From an uncultured Dehalococcoidia bacterium (GTDB taxonomy: Bacteria > Chloroflexota > Dehalococcoidia > Lucifugimonadales > JAAXIE01), in NCBI GenBank assembly GCA_951813255.1, contig OX638353.1:868001-932000 (forward strand): a stretch of DNA of 64,000 bases, in the 5' to 3' direction. Numbering within the stretch: position 1 is the stretch's first letter; every line of letters starts with the position of its first letter. Below are positions 57,884 through 64,000 of this stretch, in pieces. A program made the translations under genes and the position numbers. The notes under the pieces were generated by a model that did not search any database, was not told the DNA's origin, and worked only from the letters and a program-made list of their open reading frames with translations.

Positions 57884-58708
57884 GTGGCGCAGTCGTATCC
57901 CGGAGCCCTGACCTCCTACGTCACCTTTGGTGACCGCGTAGATGCCTTCCTCGCGGTTCCGGAACAGGGCTCTGGACCGTTCGGCGCCGTGATTCTGGGA
58001 CATGAGCGGTATGGGCTCGTGCAGCACACTCTCGACCTCACCGCCAAGCTGGCCGTATCTGGCTACGTGGGCATCGCGCCGGACATGTATTCGCGATGGG
58101 AGGGTGACAAGGAGGCCCTGAACCGTGGCGACATCATGGTGCCCATCTGCGACGACGACATACGCTCGTACATGGGGGCCAGCCTTGACTACCTGTTGGA
58201 GCATCCACAGGTGGACTCGCAGCGCATTGCAGCCATGGGCGTATGCCAAAGCGGGGAGTACCCATTGGTTTTGAACAGCGCCCGCTCCGAGATATGCGCC
58301 AACGTGGTGGTGTATGGCGGGGCGCAGGCCGCTGTCTGGGAACTGGGGCAGGCACGTCAGGAGCCTTACGAGGACATCATTGCCAGGGTGACGGCTCCCG
58401 TGGTGGGGATTTTCGGTGAGGACGATTTCGTGGTTTCGGTGGAGGACATACGCCGGTTGCGTGGTGTGCTTGAGGACCACCGCAAGAGCTACGAGTTCAC
58501 GCTGTTCCCGCATATGCCCCACGGTTGGATGAACTCGACCATGCCAGGGCGCTACCGGCCTGAGGAATCGGAGAAGGCATGGGGCATGATTGTCGACTTC
58601 CTGGAGCGGGTCGGCTGCGGGGCATTTCCTGCGGACCGGAGCACATGGAGCTTCCGTTCTGACATTGCGCCGGACTATGACTTCACGAAGAAGGTGCGCC
58701 TGGCCTGA
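57884..58708 (+). CDS. Dienelactone-hydrolase-family protein
   Basis: 274 residues from the GTG at 57884, preceded by GGGGGG; a GTG at 57866 is also in frame. The oxyanion region is AVILGHERYGLVQH, the nucleophile is Cys in AAMGVCQSGEYPLVL (the DLH-type Cys), the acid is in GIFGEDDFVVSVED and the His in FPHMPHGWMNS. DLH-type enzymes open dienelactones from chlorocatechol breakdown, but many relatives hydrolyse other esters. Its place between the isochorismatase-like and LigB-type genes fits an aromatic or heterocycle pathway. Confidence 0.88.
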   Translation: MAQSYPGALTSYVTFGDRVDAFLAVPEQGSGPFGAVILGHERYGLVQHTLDLTAKLAVSGYVGIAPDMYSRWEGDKEALNRGDIMVPICDDDIRSYMGASLDYLLEHPQVDSQRIAAMGVCQSGEYPLVLNSARSEICANVVVYGGAQAAVWELGQARQEPYEDIIARVTAPVVGIFGEDDFVVSVEDIRRLRGVLEDHRKSYEFTLFPHMPHGWMNSTMPGRYRPEESEKAWGMIVDFLERVGCGAFPADRSTWSFRSDIAPDYDFTKKVRLA

Positions 58709-58838
58709 CTTGCCCTGGCAGGAAGACCCATTTGCATGGCCGCGCCGCTGCATGATTAACTAATGCCAATGGGACTACCTTCCCCAACACGAAGCGGTAA
58801 GAAGGTACGTGATAAGGTATGCCGATTAGGAGGAGATG

Positions 58839-59900
58839 ATGGCGGAAGTAGTTGTGGGCTTGGGCACCTCGCACAGCCCCATGCTGACACTGGACCATAA
58901 AGATTGGTTGACCTACGCGGAGGGTGACAAGCGCAATCCGGAGCTGGTTGCGCCGCCGGACGGCTTGGTCTTCTCCTATGAGGAGTTGGTAGAGCGCACC
59001 GACCCTGCCGTAGCCCAAGGCATCACACCTGAGAAGTTCGAAGCCCAGCACAACCAGATACAGAGTGCCATCAAAACCCTCAAGGAGACGCTGGCTGAGG
59101 TCGAGCCCGACGTCACGGTCATCATCAGCGACGACCAGGATGAGTTGCTTTTTGAAGACCTGATGCCTGCCTTCTCCCTCTACTGGGGCGAGACCTTCCC
59201 CTTGGTCCCATATCCGGCGAATGACGACTCGGGACCTGTGGCTTGGGCTTTGGCCAACGGCTGGGGCGACGTTCCGTTGGACGTGCCTGTGGAGACAGAG
59301 TTGGGGAGGCACATCATCGAGTACATGATCGAGTCCGAGTTCGATATGGCCCACTCGAAATATATCCGGCCCCAGTCGGGCGGTGCCATCGCGCGGCGTT
59401 ACCCTACGTTGAACGGTGAGAGCACGTATGTCAGGATGACGGAAGACCGCCCTTTCGGGTTGCCACATGGGTGGAGCTTCATCGTGAAGCGGTTGATGGA
59501 CAACGCTCCGATGCCCATCGTCCCTATCTTCCAGAACGTGTACCCACCCAACCAGCCGACCCCGCGCCGGTCTTATGCTTTCGGTCAAACACTGCGCAAG
59601 GCGATCGATGCTTGGGATAGCGATAAGCGGGTGTGTCTCATAGCATCAGGTGGCTTGAGCCACTTCGTGGTTGACGAGGAGATTGATCGCATGACTATCA
59701 AGGGGCTCAAAGAGAAGGACGTGGACCTCCTCTGCAACCTGCCCCGCCACCGCTTGAACTCGGCCAGTTCGGAGATCCGCAATTGGGTGGCTGCTGCCGG
59801 TGCCTTAGAGGACAAGGACATCGACTTTCTGGAGTACGTGCCGGTCTACCGTACGCCTGCCGGGACCGGTGGGGGTTGGACTTTCGCCCGCTGGACGTAG
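58839..59900 (+). CDS. LigB-type extradiol dioxygenase family protein
   Basis: 353 residues from the ATG at 58839 (AGGAGG upstream; an ATG at 58836 is adjacent). The first His-containing motif is VVGLGTSHSPMLTLD, DVTVIISDDQDELLFED carries the acidic ligand region, and IASGGLSHFVVDEEID the later His, in the order of class III extradiol dioxygenases. These use Fe(II) to cleave catechol-type rings. The C-terminal NWVAAAGALEDKDIDFLEYV is like the LigB family end. Substrate unknown; the gene sits in a run of catabolic genes. Confidence 0.88.
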   Translation: MAEVVVGLGTSHSPMLTLDHKDWLTYAEGDKRNPELVAPPDGLVFSYEELVERTDPAVAQGITPEKFEAQHNQIQSAIKTLKETLAEVEPDVTVIISDDQDELLFEDLMPAFSLYWGETFPLVPYPANDDSGPVAWALANGWGDVPLDVPVETELGRHIIEYMIESEFDMAHSKYIRPQSGGAIARRYPTLNGESTYVRMTEDRPFGLPHGWSFIVKRLMDNAPMPIVPIFQNVYPPNQPTPRRSYAFGQTLRKAIDAWDSDKRVCLIASGGLSHFVVDEEIDRMTIKGLKEKDVDLLCNLPRHRLNSASSEIRNWVAAAGALEDKDIDFLEYVPVYRTPAGTGGGWTFARWT

Positions 59901-59922
59901 AGTCCTGAAAGATATGCAAATG

Positions 59923-59958
59923 CAGGAGGGGCCTCCCTTGTGGGTGCCCCTTCTTTTT
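59923..59958 (+). terminator. Rho-independent terminator between LigB- and MetE-like genes
   Basis: AGGAGGGGC (59924-59932) pairs with GCCCCTTCT (59946-59954) with one G-T pair, followed by TTTTG. The MetE-like gene begins 15 bases later, so it may allow partial read-through. Confidence 0.7.
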
Positions 59959-59972
59959 GAGGAGGATTTCCC

Positions 59973-61094
59973 ATGCCTGGCATTTATCGTGCTGATCACA
60001 TCGGCAGCCTGCTGCGGCCCCGTGAACTGCTTGATGCCCGGACCGGGCATGCTGCGGGAAGCACCTCCGCGGCGCAACTGAAGGAACTGGAAGACCGGTG
60101 CATCCTTCAGGCCTTGGAGTTGCAGCGTGGCTGCGGTGTTCAGGTCTTGAGCGACGGCGAGTACCGCCGGGGTGATTTCAGGACTGAGTTGGCCAACGCT
60201 TTGGAAGGGATGGAGCCGGGAGATGTGCCGCTCAGTTGGCGGGGTCCTCAGTCCGCAGGTTTTGCTTCAGGGGGCGGCGGGGTTGCGTCACCTCCAGTGT
60301 GGGTTATTGGCGGGCCACTGCGTCGCCGTCAGCGGATTACTGCGCATGAGTCGGGGTTCCTGCTCGAGAATGCCAACGGGCCGTGCAAGGTGACAATGCC
60401 CTCGCCGGGCTTCATGGGCTCGCGGTGTTATCGGAAGGGCGTATCGGACCAACACTACGCCGGGGTGGCAGACGCGGTACGTGATATGGCAGCCATAGTT
60501 CGTGAGGAGATCATCGCGCTAATCGATGAAGGGGTGCCTTACATCCAACTAGATGCGCCGGGATACACTGCCTTCGTGGACGACGCCCAGCGGGAGCAGA
60601 TGCGGGCCAACGGCGATGACCCCGATGCGCTGTTCGCCGAGATAGTAGAGGCCGACAACTCCTGCTTCGAGGGATTGAGGCGGGATGGCCTGATCTTGGC
60701 TGTACACCTGTGCCGTGGGAACAATCGGAGTCACTGGCTGAGTGAAGGCAGCTATGAAGCCATCGCCGAGCGCCTGTTCAACACGCTGGATGTCGATGCT
60801 TTCCTGCTGGAGTACGATAACGAGCGTTCGGGAGGCTTTGAGCCACTGCGTTTCGTGCCTCGAGGCAAGACGGTGGTGCTGGGCCTCATCACCACGAAGC
60901 AGGGCTATATGGAGTCAGTGGATCGACTGCGGCGGCGTATCGAAGAGGCATCCCGATACGTTCCCATGGAGGACCTTGCCATAAGCCCCCAGTGTGGCTT
61001 CGCCTCCGTGGATGCGGGGAACGCCATATCCTGGGACGATCAGAGGCGCAAACTGGAACTGGTGGCGCAGACTGCCCGCGCTGCTTGGGGTTGA
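59973..61094 (+). CDS. B12-independent methionine-synthase-like protein, second paralogue
   Basis: 373 residues, GAGGAGG upstream. RADHIGSLLRPRELLDARTG start, VLSDGEYRRGDFRTE, MPSPGFMGSRCYRKG, YIQLDAPGYTAFV, VHLCRGNNRSHW and ISPQCGFASVDAGN. His and Cys of VHLCRGN and the Cys of PQCGF match the zinc set of MetE. It lacks the N-terminal half. Together with the protein at 35481 it shows that this type of methyltransferase is duplicated in the genome. The HAD gene follows after 4 bases, so they are co-transcribed. Confidence 0.88.
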   Translation: MPGIYRADHIGSLLRPRELLDARTGHAAGSTSAAQLKELEDRCILQALELQRGCGVQVLSDGEYRRGDFRTELANALEGMEPGDVPLSWRGPQSAGFASGGGGVASPPVWVIGGPLRRRQRITAHESGFLLENANGPCKVTMPSPGFMGSRCYRKGVSDQHYAGVADAVRDMAAIVREEIIALIDEGVPYIQLDAPGYTAFVDDAQREQMRANGDDPDALFAEIVEADNSCFEGLRRDGLILAVHLCRGNNRSHWLSEGSYEAIAERLFNTLDVDAFLLEYDNERSGGFEPLRFVPRGKTVVLGLITTKQGYMESVDRLRRRIEEASRYVPMEDLAISPQCGFASVDAGNAISWDDQRRKLELVAQTARAAWG

Positions 61095-61098
61095 TTTG

Positions 61099-61809
61099 AT
61101 GGGGACACAAACACTGGATTTCGATCAGTACCAATGGTTGAGCTTTGACTGCTACGGCACACTCGTCGACTGGGAGACTGGCATTTCGGACGCTGTGGCC
61201 GATGCTCTGAAAGCCCACGATAGACACCTGTCAAAGCAGGAGATACTCGCCCTGTTCGCGTCAGTGGAGCCCGATGTCCAGCAGGGCACAGAGTTCCTGA
61301 ACTACCGGGAAGTTCTTCGACGGGTCATGGAACTGATGGGCGCAAGGCTGGAAGTGCATTTGTCCGATTCCGAGGCCAACTGCTTGGTCGACACCATCGG
61401 CGGGTGGCCCGTCTTCCCTGACACGATTGAAGCTCTGCGCATGATGAAGTCCCGGTACAAACTGGCGGTCATCACTAACGTGGACGACGACCTGTTCGCG
61501 CCAGCAACCCGCACTTTGGGAGTGGAGCTGGACGCCCTGATCACCTCGCAGCAGTGTGGCGGCTACAAGCCCAACCTCAAGAACTTCCACGTCGCCACGG
61601 ACCGCATGGGTGTCGAGAGGCAGGCTTGGCTGCACATCGCTGAAAGCCTCTACCACGACATCGGGCCCGCCAACGCGCTAGGTATCGCGTCGGTATGGGT
61701 CAACCGCGGCCACGCCAACCCGAAAGGCGCCACCAGGCGCATAGATGCGATTCCCGACCTGGCGGTGCACTCCTTGGATGAACTGGTCCGCATGATGGGG
61801 TTGAAGTAG
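61099..61809 (+). CDS. HAD-superfamily hydrolase, haloacid-dehalogenase type II-like
   Basis: 236 residues from the ATG at 61099, 4 bases after the stop of the MetE-like gene. The nucleophile motif is LSFDCYGTLVDWETG (first Asp), motif II VITNVDDDL, the Lys in QQCGGYKPNLKNFH and motif IV IAESLYHDIGPANALGI. The D-C-Y-G-T-L-V-D-W-E sequence is that of (S)-2-haloacid dehalogenases, though many proteins with it are phosphatases. Cytoplasmic. Confidence 0.88.
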   Translation: MGTQTLDFDQYQWLSFDCYGTLVDWETGISDAVADALKAHDRHLSKQEILALFASVEPDVQQGTEFLNYREVLRRVMELMGARLEVHLSDSEANCLVDTIGGWPVFPDTIEALRMMKSRYKLAVITNVDDDLFAPATRTLGVELDALITSQQCGGYKPNLKNFHVATDRMGVERQAWLHIAESLYHDIGPANALGIASVWVNRGHANPKGATRRIDAIPDLAVHSLDELVRMMGLK

Positions 61810-61817
61810 CCGCCCGT

Positions 61818-62849
61818 TCAGGTCAATGGCAGCGGAGGCTGCCACAGCTTCCCAGTGTCGTTGACGGTGATCGAGTCCACCCACTTGACCCAGTCGTAGC
61901 CCCGCTTGTGGGGTTCCACCATGCGTGCGGGGAAGCCGTGGCCCGCGGTCAGGGGTTCGTCATCCACCTCGGTCGCCAGCATCGCCCGCTGCGCTTCATC
62001 CAACGAGTAGCGCCTGAAATAGCCTGTCCGCGAAGTGATGGTGATACTGGAGGCACCCGGCTTGGGGTTCGCTAGCGCCAACAGGTTCGGCAGCTGCGCT
62101 CCTCGCCAAGTGCGCGTCGTGTACCAGCCTCCGGTGCAGTCCAGCGTAGCGGTCATCTCGTCCTGCCATTCCCTTAGGGCCCCCAAGTCCAACTCGTAAG
62201 GGTTGAATACATGGCCGGACACTTTGAGTCGCCACGAATTGGGATTGACGGTGGGGGTGCGATCGTTCAGCCACATCGTCACCGGAAACGTCGGCCCGTC
62301 CTCCGGGTAAGACCCCGTGAAACGCCGTTCAGCCCCCGGAGCCTTGGCCACCGATTGCAGGCTTTCCGACGCCTGCCACACCAGCAGGCCTGCCGCCCCC
62401 AACAGCCCCAAGCGCAGGAAGTTCCGCCGGTCAGCAACATAACGGCTGCGGAGGCTGATGCGGTGCCTCAAGGCATGCCACAGCAACAGGGGCACAAGCC
62501 CGATGGCAAGTGTCATGTGGATGGTGGTGCCCGAGAAACCCATCCAGCTATACGACCCCAGATGGCTCCAAGCCAGTCCCAGCCCCAACACCGTCAGCAG
62601 CCCCACCAGCAGCACGGTGGACGTAAGCATCGTCTCCGGCGACCGCTGCCAGTTGCGACGAACGGTGAATGAACTGAGGATGTTCCGCGACTTCCAGATG
62701 AAGAGGGCCAGTATCGCGAAGCCAGCAATCCGGTGCAGGTGCATCGAGGCAATCCACTCCGAGTTGGAGTGGGTCAGCCCCAGGTAGCCCGTCAGAAGCT
62801 CAAATGAGAACAGGAAGATGAGCGCGACATTGGCCCATGGGAATCGCAT
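61818..62849 (-). CDS. Membrane cytochrome b-like / sulfite-oxidase-type molybdopterin fusion
   Basis: 343 residues, GAGGAG upstream. Residues 1-130 hold four hydrophobic segments with His residues (H37, H39, H111, H125) suited to heme b ligation, like cytochrome b561. Then RRNFLRLGLLGAAGLLVW (141-158) looks like an internal twin-arginine motif and a fifth helix. The C-terminal part (about 170-343) is a sulfite-oxidase-type Moco domain with the Mo-binding Cys in TLDCTGGWYTTRTWRG (C238) and AGHGFPARMVEPHKRGYDWV. It would pass electrons between an outer-face Mo centre and the membrane. Such direct fusions are known in Actinobacteria and Chloroflexota; substrate unknown. Confidence 0.87.
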   Translation of the reverse strand: MRFPWANVALIFLFSFELLTGYLGLTHSNSEWIASMHLHRIAGFAILALFIWKSRNILSSFTVRRNWQRSPETMLTSTVLLVGLLTVLGLGLAWSHLGSYSWMGFSGTTIHMTLAIGLVPLLLWHALRHRISLRSRYVADRRNFLRLGLLGAAGLLVWQASESLQSVAKAPGAERRFTGSYPEDGPTFPVTMWLNDRTPTVNPNSWRLKVSGHVFNPYELDLGALREWQDEMTATLDCTGGWYTTRTWRGAQLPNLLALANPKPGASSITITSRTGYFRRYSLDEAQRAMLATEVDDEPLTAGHGFPARMVEPHKRGYDWVKWVDSITVNDTGKLWQPPLPLT

Positions 62850-62891
62850 CGCGCCAGCTCCTCAAGTCCTCTAGGGAAGGGCCACGATAGC

Positions 62892-63848
62892 CTAAAGCCC
62901 CTGCTGTACCTGTACCAGCGTCTCCACGGTGCGTCGCCACGAAGCTTCTGTGTCGGTCCCCGCCGTCACCACCGATACCAGCACTTCGCCTGAACCCCAA
63001 TCGAACAACCGGCGCAACCCCGAGGCCACCGCCTCCTCATCACCCGATATCAGCACAGCCTCCTGCATGCCGTCGCTCCACTCGTGGGTCTCCTCGGCCT
63101 CTGGGAACCCTGCCTCGGCGAACATCCGTGCATAGAAGGGAGCTTGCGGATAGAAGCCCATCTGCTGCCGGAAGGCGGCCCGCGCTTCAGCCGGGTTGTC
63201 ATGCACGCACACCGGGGCGTGCGTGATGAGCGGAGGAGTCGCTCGTCCTGCGCTCTGAGCCCCCGCCTCCATGGCTGGCACCGCGATATCCCGCAGGTAG
63301 GTTCCGGGACACACCCAGCTGATGGCCCCATCGGCCTCAGCCCCGCAGAACTCGAAGGAGCGACGCCTCAGGGCCGCCGACATCACTGGCACATCGGGAG
63401 ATGGCTCGGCGATGCGGGCATGAGCGTGGTACTGCTTGCCGTCGAAGTCCACCTCGCCGGTGCCCAACAGCGTCTTCACCACATGCACGTACTCCCGCAC
63501 GTTGGTCAGCGGCGCACGGAAATCAGCCCCGAACACCGTCTGCATCCCACCGCTATGGCTGGGGCCCACGCCAAAGCGGAACCGGCCCGGTGCAAGGTTG
63601 GCGATGACCTGCACCTGTTGCACCGCGGCAACAGGGTGCCGGGGCCACGTGGGTGTGATGCAGGTGCCAAGCAGAATGTTCTCCGTCTGGACCGCGGCTG
63701 CTGAGAAGATGGTCAGCCCGTCCAGGCCAGCCCCGCCGGTGGTGAGCCAAGCGGCTGGCACGCCCATGCGTTCCATCTGCTGGATGCGGCTTACCACAGT
63801 CTTGGCATCGCCGCCCATTGCTGCAACCCCGATGCGCTTGTCAGCCAT
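62892..63848 (-). CDS. LLM-class flavin-dependent oxidoreductase
   Basis: 318 residues from the ATG at 63848 (GGGAGG upstream). MADKRIGVAAMGGDAKTVVS start, QMERMGVPAAWLTTGGAGLD, ILLGTCITPTWPRHPVAAVQ and GRFRFGVGPSHSGGMQTVFG, then VMSAALRRRSFEFCG. This is the F420-type (methylenetetrahydromethanopterin-reductase-like) branch. It is the fifth member of the superfamily in the window. It is separated from the Moco gene by 42 bases on the same strand. Confidence 0.9.
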   Translation of the reverse strand: MADKRIGVAAMGGDAKTVVSRIQQMERMGVPAAWLTTGGAGLDGLTIFSAAAVQTENILLGTCITPTWPRHPVAAVQQVQVIANLAPGRFRFGVGPSHSGGMQTVFGADFRAPLTNVREYVHVVKTLLGTGEVDFDGKQYHAHARIAEPSPDVPVMSAALRRRSFEFCGAEADGAISWVCPGTYLRDIAVPAMEAGAQSAGRATPPLITHAPVCVHDNPAEARAAFRQQMGFYPQAPFYARMFAEAGFPEAEETHEWSDGMQEAVLISGDEEAVASGLRRLFDWGSGEVLVSVVTAGTDTEASWRRTVETLVQVQQGL

Positions 63849-63889
63849 CGTTCCTCCCAAAGTTACCTTCTAAATGAAGCAATCACCCG

Positions 63890-64000
63890 CTATATCGGTG
63901 GCCGCCTCAGGTGCCACTCCGTGTTCTGCTCGTAGGCGTGGGCGGTGCGCAGCACCGTCTCCTCGTCGAAGGGCTTTGCCACCAACTGCAAGGCTTGCGG
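63890..64000 (-). CDS. Amidase, C-terminal fragment cut by the window edge
   Basis: 36 codons and the stop TAG. The peptide includes PQALQLVAKPFDEETVL and AHAYEQNTEWHLRRPP, the ending of amidase-signature proteins (usually LQLVGRPFDE...AAxAYE...WHxRRPP). The rest lies beyond the right edge. The stop is 41 bases from the LLM start, so the two may be co-transcribed. Confidence 0.85.
   Translation of the reverse strand, partial: PQALQLVAKPFDEETVLRTAHAYEQNTEWHLRRPPI

Overview
The window looks like a chromosomal segment of a GC-rich, free-living bacterium, most likely a Chloroflexota lineage of the Dehalococcoidia/SAR202 type. The reasons are protein-level: five luciferase-like flavin monooxygenases in 64 kb, two B12-independent methionine-synthase-like proteins, several alpha/beta hydrolases, a DUF2298 'YYY' membrane protein next to a PMT-type glycosyltransferase, and lipoproteins with Thr/Pro/Ala-rich linkers. 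TGA, TAG and TAA all serve as stops. No rRNA, tRNA or CRISPR array was recognised. The taxonomic call is inference.

Layout. 0-2.5 kb: a HEPN/PaREP1-like gene, two doubtful small ORFs, and a gene-poor stretch with a 22-bp tandem repeat. 2.5-9.3 kb: GMC oxidoreductase, GNAT, two FKBP isomerases, Nudix hydrolase, a CinA-C-like/NMNAT-like fusion, FAH-family hydrolase and an orphan AtzG/GatC-like small protein. 9.3-16.1 kb: PEBP lipoprotein, LLM oxidoreductase, cupin, then a leftward housekeeping run (xer recombinase, rpiB, small membrane protein, uvrC, a hypothetical). 16.3-25.8 kb: PHP phosphoesterase, DnaQ/DinG helicase, OGG-type glycosylase, alcohol dehydrogenase, tRNA nucleotidyltransferase, and a rightward operon of a DsbA-like gene, rnc and ftsY. 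26-31.7 kb: DUF2298, PMT and LLM genes.

31.7-35.4 kb is a plastic accessory region. It has a repeat array, direct repeats around a clan AA protease pair, an LRR remnant, a duplicated osmC 3' end and a HicAB-like pair. 35.4-43.4 kb: MetE-like protein, OsmC plus diiron protein, Uma2, CinA, hydrolase and gamma-glutamyltransferase. 43.6-45.5 kb is a complete overlapping minCDE operon. 45.9-55.5 kb carries hydrolases, a second HEPN protein, a PPOX flavoprotein, an amidase, a solute-binding lipoprotein and divergent LLM genes. 56.1-56.9 kb holds a decayed zinc-ribbon/PrsW gene. 57.1-64 kb is catabolic in character: isochorismatase-like, dienelactone-hydrolase-like, LigB-type dioxygenase, MetE-like, HAD, a membrane molybdopterin protein, LLM, and an amidase cut off by the window edge.

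The most notable observation is the DsbA-like gene at 23472. Its good promoter, strong ribosome binding site and ATG lead into an in-frame TGA at codon 14, exactly at the active-site Cys of the family. A hairpin that fits the bacterial SECIS geometry follows at the right distance. It is a strong selenoprotein candidate. A second candidate for something undescribed is a repeat family built from the octamer [C/T]GTA[G/T]CTG and TGTCnCA arms, found at 31.8-32.1 kb and 8.76-9.0 kb.
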